This document shows, piece after piece, positions 47,492 through 55,335 of a stretch of 64,000 nucleotides of DNA. Position 1 is the stretch's first letter. Each line of letters opens with the position of its first letter. The notes under the pieces were generated by a model that ran no database searches, was not told where the DNA came from, and saw nothing but the letters and a program-made list of their open reading frames with translations. Source of the DNA: Komagataeibacter xylinus (GTDB taxonomy: Bacteria > Pseudomonadota > Alphaproteobacteria > Acetobacterales > Acetobacteraceae); NCBI RefSeq assembly GCF_004302915.1, contig NZ_QQBI01000012.1:1-64000 (forward strand). Reading direction: 5' to 3'. A program made the translations under genes and the position numbers.

Positions 47492-48235
47492 ATGTCCATG
47501 CGTGTCGGCATTGCGGGCTGGTCGACTTTTTCCACGATGGCCAAAGTGTTGCAGTTACCCGTTACCGGCACGCAACTTGAACGGTATGCCGCTTATTTTT
47601 CAACAGTCGAGATCAACTCCAGCTTCTATCGCCCCCATCGGCGCACGACTTATACGCGCTGGGCTGCAAGCGTGCCGCCTGCGTTCCGTTTCTCCGTAAA
47701 ACTTCCCCGGACCATCACGCATGAACACCGTCTGGTCGACTGTCAGGCGCTGATCGACCGTTTTGTCGAGGAAACGGATGGCCTTGGCGAAAAACGCGGC
47801 CCTGTCCTGGTTCAGTTTCCCCCCAGTTTCGCTTATCCGGGTGATATTGCCGTGCGTTTTTTCCATGAACTGCGGACGAGGCTGGCCGGGGCCATCGTTG
47901 TCGAACCCAGACATGCAAGCTGGTTCCAGCCAGCAATAGACCAGATGCTGGCAGGACTGCGGATATCACGCGTTGCAGCGGACCCGGCCCGCCCGGCTCC
48001 TGCGGCACAACCGGGCGGCTGGGGCGGGCTTGCCTATTTCCGGCTGCATGGCACGCCGCAAATCTATAAGTCACGTTATACGCACGAAGCCATTGAGGCG
48101 CATGCAAAAGTCGTTGCAGCCCTTGCCGCACGCGGCGCCGAGGTCTGGACGATCTATGACAACACCACGTATGGGGCTGCCGTGCAGAACGGGTTCGAAC
48201 TTATGGAAGCCTGTTCTGGCAATATTGGAAAATAA
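47492..48235 (+). CDS. DUF72 family protein, copy 1
   Basis: This 247-aa protein of the DUF72 (YecE-like) barrel family starts MSMRVGIAGWSTF and has EINSSFYRPHRRTTYTRWAA, FRFSVKLPRTITHEHRL, YFRLHGTPQIYKSRY and VWTIYDNTTYGAAVQN, the standard landmarks. Biochemical function is unknown for the family. It is 68 percent or more identical by eye to the next gene, pointing to a tandem duplication. Confidence 0.88.
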   Translation: MSMRVGIAGWSTFSTMAKVLQLPVTGTQLERYAAYFSTVEINSSFYRPHRRTTYTRWAASVPPAFRFSVKLPRTITHEHRLVDCQALIDRFVEETDGLGEKRGPVLVQFPPSFAYPGDIAVRFFHELRTRLAGAIVVEPRHASWFQPAIDQMLAGLRISRVAADPARPAPAAQPGGWGGLAYFRLHGTPQIYKSRYTHEAIEAHAKVVAALAARGAEVWTIYDNTTYGAAVQNGFELMEACSGNIGK

Positions 48236-48477
48236 TACGTTTTCCTTTTTTCATGACATGTCAGGATATGATTCAAGGTTTTCATGAACAATTCCTGATG
48301 GTTCCGGTGTCCGCCAGGAGAATGCCCCGAAGATGTTTGCACAATGGCGTTAGCGCCGCCGCAATATATCTGCCCGGTTCATAACGTCGGCCATGTGCGG
48401 ATATGCCTCAGGTGGTGCAGCAAACCGTATTGTGATAACCCATGGTTACTTTTGCCAGAAAGGAAAATGATAAAACC

Positions 48478-49230
48478 ATGTCCATTCGTGTCGGTATTGC
48501 GGGCTGGTCGACCTTTTCTTCCATGGCCAGATTTTTGCGGTTACCCGTTACCGGTACACCACTTGCACGTTATGCCACCTATTTTTCAGCTGTTGAGGTC
48601 GGTAACAGTTTTCATCGGCCCATTCGGCGTTCGATTTACGCACACTGGGCTGCAAATGCGCCGCCTGCGTTCCGCTTCTCGGTAAAACTGCCCCAAACCA
48701 TTACGCATGAACTCCGTCTGGTCGGCTGCCAGGCGTTGCTCGACCGCTTTGCCAGGGAAACGGATGGCCTTGGCGAAAAACGCGGCCCTGTTCTGGTTGA
48801 GTTTCCCCCCGATTTTGCCTATCCGGGCGAGAGTGCCGTGCGTTTCTTCCAGGATTTGCGGGCCAGGTTTGCCGGAGCCATTGTTGTGGATCCCAGACAT
48901 GAAAGCTGGTTCCAGCCAGCGGTAGACCAGATGCTGGCAGAACTGCAGATATCACGCCTTGCAGAGGATCCTGCTCACCTGCCTCCTGCGGTGCAACCGG
49001 GTGGCTGGAGTGGATTTGCCTATTTCCGCCTGCTTGGCTCTCCGGATATCTATAAGTCACGTTATACGCAGGAAAATATTGAAGCCCATGCAAAAGTCGT
49101 TGCAGCCCTTGCCGCACGCGGCACCGAGGTATGGACGATCTATGGCAACACCACATATGGGGCAGCCGTGCAGAACGGTCTTGAACTGATGGAAGCTGTG
49201 CGGGCGTTATCGGGAAATAATGCGGTTTAA
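48478..49230 (+). CDS. DUF72 family protein, copy 2
   Basis: This 250-aa paralogue of the preceding protein starts MSIRVGIAGWSTF and aligns without gaps over nearly its whole length. Notable changes are NSSFYRP to GNSFHRP, YFRLHGTPQIYK to YFRLLGSPDIYK, and IYDNTTYG to IYGNTTYG. Loss of the conserved Tyr, His and Asp at family-conserved positions could mean altered or lost activity. The 242-bp gap between copies holds no gene. Confidence 0.88.
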   Translation: MSIRVGIAGWSTFSSMARFLRLPVTGTPLARYATYFSAVEVGNSFHRPIRRSIYAHWAANAPPAFRFSVKLPQTITHELRLVGCQALLDRFARETDGLGEKRGPVLVEFPPDFAYPGESAVRFFQDLRARFAGAIVVDPRHESWFQPAVDQMLAELQISRLAEDPAHLPPAVQPGGWSGFAYFRLLGSPDIYKSRYTQENIEAHAKVVAALAARGTEVWTIYGNTTYGAAVQNGLELMEAVRALSGNNAV

Positions 49231-49670
49231 GTTTCGGGACGGACTTCAGGGCCTGCCGGGATCAGTCCTGAATTTTCTGGTGGCTGGCTATGGTATTATC
49301 AACCCTTATGGATTTGTCAGTGCCTCTTTATGGCACCTTGCCGGGGTGGTCTGAAAAATGTGTGCCTCATCGCTGCCTGTCGCAGCAGGCGCGATGATCA
49401 TGGCGTTCCGTCGCCACCGGCTGCGGGTTCTGAACGACTGCCAGCACGCCGTACGGCATGGGGCCGGGCTGCGGGGCTGGTTCCATTGATGAAACTCTTC
49501 ATGCCGCCCAGCATGCCAGATGCATTGGGGCTGCTGCCCTGCCACATCCCCCAGCCTATGTTGTCTGTCATCGCGTGTCTGTCGCGCACAAATGTCGTGA
49601 ATATCCCTGCAACGGCATGGCGTGCACAGACGGGCGGCCAGCCGATGCCGTTTTCTCCCTCAAAACCGTG
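49231..49670. other. Gene-poor stretch before the MITE
   Basis: I see no convincing gene in these 440 bp. Open frames occur on both strands (for example 49330-49674 plus, 49306-49545 minus), but neither has family-like sequence or a ribosome binding site. It may contain decayed sequence. Confidence 0.4.
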
Positions 49671-49777
49671 CTAGAGCAACTCCACTGAACTCTGGCTCAG
49701 TGGAATTGCTCCAACTGATTGCTTATCGAGCCTCTTCACCTGTTCGAATGTGTCCATTCAAACAGGACCTGCTCTAG
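49671..49777. repeat. MITE-like element of 107 bp bounded by CTAG
   Basis: The element begins CTAGAGCA and ends TGCTCTAG, perfect 8-bp inverted ends. Inside are two hairpins: GAGCAACTCCACTGA (49674-49688) with TCAGTGGAATTGCTC (49697-49711), one mismatch; and CCTGTTCGAATG (49739-49750) with CATTCAAACAGG (49755-49766), one mismatch. It has no coding capacity. Such compact, terminally inverted structures at CTAG sites fit a non-autonomous element moved by an IS transposase. Confidence 0.6.
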
Positions 49778-49788
49778 GGCGTGTCGTC
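49774..49788. repeat. Solo IS5-family end
   Basis: CTAGGGCGTGTCGTC matches the flanking CTAG plus first 11-12 bases of the complete element's inverted repeat (16901-16912), then diverges. It overlaps the last codons of the minus-strand DeoR gene and shares its CTAG with the MITE. Confidence 0.6.
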
Positions 49789-50607
49789 GGGCTGGCAGAT
49801 TTCCAGTGAAATGCCGGCAGTCTTCAGTTTCTCATGTATGGCGGGCCTGATCCGGGCATCCGTCAGCACATGATCGAAAGTATCCAGGCCCGCCAGTCGG
49901 TAAAGGCCACCCTTGTGGAATTTTGAACTGTCCACCAGCAGAACCGTCTGGTCACAGATTTCCATGAGGACGCGCTTGATCTTGATGATGTCCGGGTTGT
50001 TCTGGAAAGCCGTGCCATCGTGGATGACGGATGTGGACAGGAACATTGTATTGGCATGCAGGTCCTGCGCCGCCTGCTCGCATATCAGACCGAAAAAGGC
50101 GTTGCGGGGCCGGTTGTAATCGCCCCCCAGGCAGATCAGGCGCAGGTCAGGGTAGGGGGCCAGTGCCTGGATCACGCCCATGGCGTTTGTAATGATGGTC
50201 AGCGGTGCGAGCGCGGGCAGCAGGGGCAGCATCCCGGCCACGGTGGTTGAATCATCCAGCACCAGAACCTGTTCCGGCCGGATCAGCGATATGGCGCGGG
50301 CAATGATGGCCTGCTTGCCTTCTCTCGCAAGGGTCGTGCGGTAGCTTACGGTCTTCTTGGTGGCGGTGCGGTTGCGCAGGGCGATGCCACCATGCAGCTT
50401 TTCCACCAGTCCCTGTTCTGCCAGCGCGTTGGCATCACGGTGGATGGTCATGCGGCTGACGCCAAAATGCGCGGCCAGCGCATCAATGGTGGCGTTACCC
50501 GTTTCAAGCAGCAGGTCAAGGATCCTTTGCTGGCGCGCCGTGTTGTCGCCCCGTCGGGCAGATCGGGTGGAAGTCGGGGAACGTAACAGGCCCGTGTTAT
50601 CGGTCAT
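49774..50607 (-). CDS. DeoR/GlpR-family regulator next to eryA
   Basis: This 277-aa repressor has a DeoR helix-turn-helix (QQRILDLLLETGNATIDALA, FGVSRMTIHRDANALAEQGL) and a DeoRC sugar-phosphate sensor domain (LVLDDSTTVAGMLPLLPALA, LLVDSSKFHKGGLYRL). Its last codons (DDTP and the TAG stop) are formed by the solo IS end, so the original C-terminus was replaced, though the domain looks complete. It is divergent from eryA across a space with a tandem operator, and probably represses the erythritol genes until a phosphorylated intermediate appears. Confidence 0.9.
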   Translation of the reverse strand: MTDNTGLLRSPTSTRSARRGDNTARQQRILDLLLETGNATIDALAAHFGVSRMTIHRDANALAEQGLVEKLHGGIALRNRTATKKTVSYRTTLAREGKQAIIARAISLIRPEQVLVLDDSTTVAGMLPLLPALAPLTIITNAMGVIQALAPYPDLRLICLGGDYNRPRNAFFGLICEQAAQDLHANTMFLSTSVIHDGTAFQNNPDIIKIKRVLMEICDQTVLLVDSSKFHKGGLYRLAGLDTFDHVLTDARIRPAIHEKLKTAGISLEICQPDDTP

Positions 50608-50765
50608 ACTGGAAATCGATCTTCATCCGCAGGGTCAACAGGAAGACGCGTAGCGTAGGGGATACCTGTTACGGTGTCACATTCAATATGGCTATCGCAA
50701 TGGCTTTCCAGCTTTTTTGCAGGCAATCCGATCGGGTTCCCGGCATATGGGATCACATTAATATG

Positions 50766-50800
50766 TGTTATATATAACACTATATTTGTTATGAATAACA
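50766..50800. promoter_or_regulatory. Tandem DeoR-type operator upstream of eryA
   Basis: Two copies of TGTTAT-N2-ATAACA occur: TGTTATATATAACA at 50766-50779 and TGTTATGAATAACA at 50787-50800, starting 21 bp apart, two helical turns. They lie 44 bp before the eryA start and between the divergent deoR gene and eryA. The strict symmetry and spacing support binding of one regulator to the same DNA face. No such site is seen elsewhere in full; a half site TGTTAT is at 55297-55302. Confidence 0.75.
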
Positions 50801-50843
50801 CGGTGAATCCGTCATCATGCTGCTGGATACAAGGAGGTCGAGG

Positions 50844-52445
50844 ATGCGCCGGAACTTCATCATCGGAATAGACTGCGGCTCAACCACCACCAAGGCGGTC
50901 ATTTTTTCCCCCACGGGTGCAATCGTGGGCACGGGGCGCAGTCGCGTAGCCCAGCACATGGACCGTCCGCACCATGTCGAACGCGACATGGGCGAGGTAT
51001 GGCAGGGCGTGGCCGCCACCATCCGCATGGCGCTCGATGATGCGGGGCTGGACGGCCAGGCCATTGCCGCAGTGGGTGTCACGGCGCATGGCGACGGGCT
51101 GTTCCTGCTGGACCGCACGGGCAACCCGCTGGGGCGCGGGATCATGTCGCTCGACAGCCGTGCGACGGACCTGCACGATACCTGGCAGCAACGCGGGGTG
51201 CTGGACCAGCTCGTGCCGCTGGCGGGGCAGCGGCCCTATGCCTATTCCGCCAATACCCTGCTGGCATGGATACGGGCGCATGAGCCGGAACGCTATCATG
51301 CGATCGGGTCCATCCTGTTTGCCAAGGACTGGATCCGGCTTTGCCTGACGGGGGAGATCGCAACAGACATAACCGAGGCCAGCACGGCCTTTACCGATCT
51401 GCATACGCAGCAGTACAGCACCGCCATTCTGGATATCCTCGGGCTGGAGGCCATGCGTGGCTGCCTGCCGCCCATGCTGGATTCCTGCGCGCGGGCCGGA
51501 ACGGTCACGGCCAGCGCCGCTGCGGCAACGGGCCTGCTTGCGGGCACGCCGGTTTCAGCCGGGTTGCATGATGTAACAGCCGCCGCCGTGGGGATGGGCC
51601 ATGCACGGCCGGGCGATATGTCGCTTACCGCTGGCACGTTTTCCATCAACGAGGTCTTTCGTGACAGACCCGTCACCGGGGAGGGCTGGGCCTGCCGTGC
51701 CGGTTACCGTCGGGGTTTGTGGAACTGCATGGCCATCTCGCCTGCGTCATCCAGCAACCTCGAATGGATGGCGCGCCTGCTTTTGCCCGGAAACACGGAT
51801 GCCACGACGATATTGATGCAGGCGGTGGAAGACCGCCTGACCGCCGCCCGTCACGCGCGCACGGTTCCGCTTTTCCATCCCTTCCTGTTCGGCTCCCCTT
51901 ATGCTGCGCCTGCCAGTGCGTCATTTTTCGGCGTGCAGTCATGGCATGACCGGACCGATCTGTTGCAGGCGATGGTGGAAGGCATGGTGTTCAACCACCG
52001 CATGCATGTCAGCGCCCTGTGCCAGACGGGTAGCGTTACGCGCGTGGGCATATCGGGTGGCGGCAGCGGCCAGCCCGCCATCGCGCAACTCTTTGCCGAT
52101 GTGCTGGACATGCCGGTCGATGTCTCCTCCGTGCGGGAGGCGGGCGCGCTGGGCGCAGCCCTGACCGGGGCGGTGGCGGTTGGCATGCAGCCGGATCTGG
52201 AACACGCCGTGGCGGGGCTGGATGTGGCGCTACGGACCTATGACCCGCAACCGGCGCAGGTGGCGGCGTATGACGCCATCTATCACCGTTACGTGGCGCT
52301 GGCGCAGGCCATGCGCCCGTTCTGGCGCGCACTTTATGACACATCACCCCCGGCACCCTCACAACCGGAGCCGATATCGGGCACCCATCTCGCCATGCAT
52401 CTGCAGGCCCATCATGCGACAGCGATGGGAGGGATTCCGTCATGA
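50844..52445 (+). CDS. eryA: Erythritol kinase-like FGGY carbohydrate kinase
   Basis: This 533-aa FGGY kinase starts at ATG 50844, chosen because AAGGAGGT lies five bases upstream; an ATG 27 bases earlier has no such site. It has FIIGIDCGSTTTKAVIF (phosphate 1), GVTAHGDGLFLLD, and GISGGGSGQPAIAQLFADVL (adenosine region). EryA phosphorylates erythritol to erythritol phosphate. Assignment to erythritol rather than xylulose or glycerol rests on the neighbours: an EryB-like dehydrogenase overlapping by four bases, and TpiB/RpiB-type isomerases. The gene symbol is a best guess. Confidence 0.8.
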   Translation: MRRNFIIGIDCGSTTTKAVIFSPTGAIVGTGRSRVAQHMDRPHHVERDMGEVWQGVAATIRMALDDAGLDGQAIAAVGVTAHGDGLFLLDRTGNPLGRGIMSLDSRATDLHDTWQQRGVLDQLVPLAGQRPYAYSANTLLAWIRAHEPERYHAIGSILFAKDWIRLCLTGEIATDITEASTAFTDLHTQQYSTAILDILGLEAMRGCLPPMLDSCARAGTVTASAAAATGLLAGTPVSAGLHDVTAAAVGMGHARPGDMSLTAGTFSINEVFRDRPVTGEGWACRAGYRRGLWNCMAISPASSSNLEWMARLLLPGNTDATTILMQAVEDRLTAARHARTVPLFHPFLFGSPYAAPASASFFGVQSWHDRTDLLQAMVEGMVFNHRMHVSALCQTGSVTRVGISGGGSGQPAIAQLFADVLDMPVDVSSVREAGALGAALTGAVAVGMQPDLEHAVAGLDVALRTYDPQPAQVAAYDAIYHRYVALAQAMRPFWRALYDTSPPAPSQPEPISGTHLAMHLQAHHATAMGGIPS

Positions 52446-54148
52446 ATGCCGCCCTGCCTCCCGTGGAAACGTATGATGTCATCATCATTGGCGCCGGGAT
52501 CAATGGCGCGGGGCTGATGCGTGAACTGGCCGTGCAGGCCGTGCGGGTGCTGCTGGTGGAGCGGGGGGATATCTGCAGTGGCACCTCCAGCGCGCCGTCG
52601 CGCCTGATCCATGGCGGGATCAAATACCTTGAAACGGGGGAGTTCCGCCTTGTCGCGCAATCCACGCTGGAACGTAACCTGCTGCTGCGCAATGCACCGC
52701 ATGTTGTCCATCCCTTGCCTACCACCGTGCCTGTCCGCTCATGGCTGGGCGGCATCGTGGCGTCCGTGCGGCGTTTTTTGCGCCTGGGCGGAAAAATGAC
52801 GGACCGGGGTGCCCTTGTGCTGGAACTGGGCCTGCAGATCTATGACTTCCTGGGCCGCCATGCCCGCGTCATGCCCCGGCACCGCCTGTTTTCAGGCAGG
52901 CAGACCCGGGCGCGCTGGCCGCATATGAGCAGTGCCGTCATGGCCTGCGCGCAGTATTATGACGCGGCGATCAGCCAGCCCGAACGGCTGGGCTATGAAT
53001 GCGTGCACGACGCATTACGTGCGCAGGAAGGCTGCCGTGTCGCGACCTATACCCATGTTGAAGCTTTTCAAGATGGCATCGTAACGCTGCATGACCGGCC
53101 ACGCGGGCAGTCATGGCGGGCGCGTGCGCCGGTCGTGGTCAATGCAGGCGGTGCGTGGATCGACCAGATCAATGCGGCCCTCGGCGTGCCCACCCGTTAT
53201 ATCGGCGGCACCAAGGGGTCGCACCTGCTGCTGCGCCATGATGGGCTTTTGCGCGAACTGGACGGGAACATGGTGTATTTCGGCACGCCGGACGGGCGTA
53301 TCTGCCTGGCCTATCCATTTCTGGGCCATGTGCTGGTGGGCTCGACCGATATTCCTGTCACCAGCCCCGATGAGGCCATCTGCACCGATGCGGAACAGGC
53401 CTACATGCTGGATATGCTGGGCGCACTGTTTCCCGGTTTCCGGTTTGCCGCGTCCGATGTGATCTACCGCTACAGTGGCGTGCGCCCCCTGCCAGCGAGC
53501 AACGCGTCCGACCCCGGCGCGATCAGCCGTGACCATATCGTGCATGAGGACCGGCTGGGCCCGGTTGCGCTGTTTTCGCTGGTAGGGGGAAAATGGACAA
53601 CATTCCGTGGCCTGGCGGAAGAGGTGGCCGACACCATCCTGCCCCGTCTGGGCCGGGTGCGGCAGGTTTCCACCCGGTCGCTGCCAATCGGGGGCGGGCG
53701 CGGTTATCCCCGCCGCGCGAACCTTGACGCCCATATCGACCGTTTTGCCGCAGCCAGTGCCATTCCGCGTGAACGGGCTCGCATGCTGTTTGGCCGTTAC
53801 GGCACGCTGGCAATGGACATTGCGCAGTTTTGCGCTCTTGCGCCCGATGCGCCGCTGCGCAGCCTGCCATCCTATACGAGCCGGGAAATCATGTTCATCG
53901 CCCGCCATGAACAGGTGCGGCATGTGGCAGATATTCTCTATCGCCGCACCACCATTGCCCTGTCCGGCGCGTTGACGCCCGACGTCACGCGCGAAGTGGC
54001 AGGCATCGCGGGTGAAACCCTTGGGTGGGATGCCGACACGATCCGGCATCAGGCCCGTGAAGCCTGGCAGGAAGCCGAAACGCGACACCATCTCGCCGCC
54101 CGCATGCCTGCCGCAAACCCCATGCAGCCCGAACCGATCGGAGCCTGA
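52442..54148 (+). CDS. eryB: Erythritol phosphate dehydrogenase-like (FAD, GlpD family)
   Basis: This 568-aa FAD enzyme is a GlpD homologue: VIIIGAGINGAGLMRELAVQ (FAD-binding), LIHGGIKYLETGEF, GTKGSHLLLRHDG, YPFLGHVLVGSTD, and the C-terminal DAO domain. EryB of rhizobia and Brucella is a GlpD relative that oxidises erythritol phosphate to erythrulose (tetrulose) phosphate, feeding electrons to quinone. Overlap with eryA (ATGA) and three bases before the next gene support this role. A true glycerol-3-P dehydrogenase remains possible. Confidence 0.82.
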   Translation: MNAALPPVETYDVIIIGAGINGAGLMRELAVQAVRVLLVERGDICSGTSSAPSRLIHGGIKYLETGEFRLVAQSTLERNLLLRNAPHVVHPLPTTVPVRSWLGGIVASVRRFLRLGGKMTDRGALVLELGLQIYDFLGRHARVMPRHRLFSGRQTRARWPHMSSAVMACAQYYDAAISQPERLGYECVHDALRAQEGCRVATYTHVEAFQDGIVTLHDRPRGQSWRARAPVVVNAGGAWIDQINAALGVPTRYIGGTKGSHLLLRHDGLLRELDGNMVYFGTPDGRICLAYPFLGHVLVGSTDIPVTSPDEAICTDAEQAYMLDMLGALFPGFRFAASDVIYRYSGVRPLPASNASDPGAISRDHIVHEDRLGPVALFSLVGGKWTTFRGLAEEVADTILPRLGRVRQVSTRSLPIGGGRGYPRRANLDAHIDRFAAASAIPRERARMLFGRYGTLAMDIAQFCALAPDAPLRSLPSYTSREIMFIARHEQVRHVADILYRRTTIALSGALTPDVTREVAGIAGETLGWDADTIRHQAREAWQEAETRHHLAARMPAANPMQPEPIGA

Positions 54149-54151
54149 ACA

Positions 54152-55141
54152 ATGAACCGTTATGAAACCAAGATTGCCCGCATGGTCGCAGGTACCGACA
54201 CGCGCGCCGACTTTATCCTGGCCGATGCCAAGGATGCCGATATGGCGGCAGGCATCAGCGCCATGGGGCGTAACCGCACCATGGGCGGCCTGTCGGCCTA
54301 TCGCTGCCGGGAGGACTACCTGGATGATATCCGGGCGATGCTGGAACTGGATGTTGTCGATATCATGCTGGTCTCGGCCTCCACCCTGGAAACGCTGGTG
54401 CATGAAGGGGCTTTTAACGACAGCCGCGTGCAGCCTGCCATCCGTGCCAATGATACAACCGACCTGTGGCGCGGGCGCGGCAGCCCTTACACCACCCAGC
54501 GTTCCGTGCCCTTTCGCAGCGCATCGCTGGCCGGTGCGCAGACCCGCCTTGGCCTGTATTCCATGACCTTCAATGGCAATGCGGAACATGATGCCCATGC
54601 GCTGGAATGTTTCCGCAGCTTTCGCGAGGATGCGCAGGCGCATGGTTTTTCCTATTTCCTTGAAGTCTTCAACCCGAACGAAGGGCGGATTGCGCAACCG
54701 GACTGGGGTTTCTTCCTTAATGACATGATCATCCGCGCCCTTGCGGGCCTGCTTCAGGCGGAGCGGCCCCAGTTCCTGAAAATTCCCTTCAATGGTACTG
54801 CAGCCCTGACCGAACTCTGCGCCTTTGATCCCCGCATGGTAGTGGGAATCATGGGCGGTGGAAGTGGCACGACGCGTGACTGCCTTGAACTGCTGCATCA
54901 GGCCCAGGCCTGCGGGGCGCGCGCGGCCCTGTTCGGGCGCAAGATTGTCGATGCCGATGACCCGCTGCTGCTGGTGCAGGCCATGCGGCACGTGACGGAT
55001 GGCGACTTGCTGCCAGAAGAAGCAACCTGTTTCTATCACGATGCCCTGGCCCGCAGGGGGCGGCGCGCCGGACGCCCGCTGGGCGCTGACCGCTGCATTA
55101 CCGAAAACATGCTGCTGGAGGCCCCGGCAGGCATGGGCTGA
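54152..55141 (+). CDS. Class I aldolase-like barrel protein in the eryC position
   Basis: This 329-aa protein is not EryC, which belongs to the xylose isomerase superfamily. Its C-terminal half resembles class I aldolases of the DhnA/LsrF/DeoC type: FLKIPFNGTAALTEL with a Lys placed like the Schiff-base residue, VVGIMGGGSGTTRDCLELLH as phosphate-binding loop, and AALFGRKIVDADDPLLLVQA. The N-terminal half has ADFILADAKDADMAAGISA and a short linker region (TDLWRGRGSPYTTQRS). It lies three bases after eryB and is co-translated. It may epimerise, cleave or isomerise erythrulose phosphate; the reaction is unknown. Confidence 0.6.
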   Translation: MNRYETKIARMVAGTDTRADFILADAKDADMAAGISAMGRNRTMGGLSAYRCREDYLDDIRAMLELDVVDIMLVSASTLETLVHEGAFNDSRVQPAIRANDTTDLWRGRGSPYTTQRSVPFRSASLAGAQTRLGLYSMTFNGNAEHDAHALECFRSFREDAQAHGFSYFLEVFNPNEGRIAQPDWGFFLNDMIIRALAGLLQAERPQFLKIPFNGTAALTELCAFDPRMVVGIMGGGSGTTRDCLELLHQAQACGARAALFGRKIVDADDPLLLVQAMRHVTDGDLLPEEATCFYHDALARRGRRAGRPLGADRCITENMLLEAPAGMG

Positions 55142-55335
55142 GCGCCCCTGCACCTTAATACTTTATGTTCCTGAATTTTATTTTGGAACGGCAGGGTATT
55201 ATTTCATTTATTTCTGAAGATCATGAGAATGTGAACATTCTCATGTCAGGTGTGGCGCAACGATAACGCCAATTATGATATATATATCATGTAAAATGTT
55301 ATGTATGTGCATCCTGCCAGATATGGAGACCCGTG
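55142..55335. promoter_or_regulatory. Internal regulatory region between the eryC-slot gene and tpiB
   Basis: This 194-bp region carries a perfect 11-bp-arm dyad, CATGAGAATGT (55222-55232) with ACATTCTCATG (55235-55245), and a 16-bp palindrome ATGATATATATATCAT (55275-55290), then a TGTTAT half site (55297-55302). Neither dyad is followed by a T-run. They likely mark a second promoter and operator, giving the isomerase and transporter genes separate control by one of the two DeoR proteins. Confidence 0.55.

Noticed and set aside
49306-49674. Small genes in the gap after the DUF72 pair
   Set aside because: Frames on both strands overlap each other, lack ribosome binding sites and show no family-like sequence.
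54152-55141. Assignment as EryC
   Set aside because: Position suggests EryC, but the sequence lacks xylose isomerase-superfamily features and looks like a class I aldolase.
53111-55153. A 680-codon open frame on the minus strand
   Set aside because: It lies opposite eryB and the aldolase-like gene, which have clear family motifs. Its translation has no recognisable domain; it reflects the high G+C codon bias.
55222-55245. The 24-bp dyad as an intrinsic terminator
   Set aside because: The stem is A/T-rich and no T-run follows, and it lies in a likely promoter region, so an operator is the better reading.
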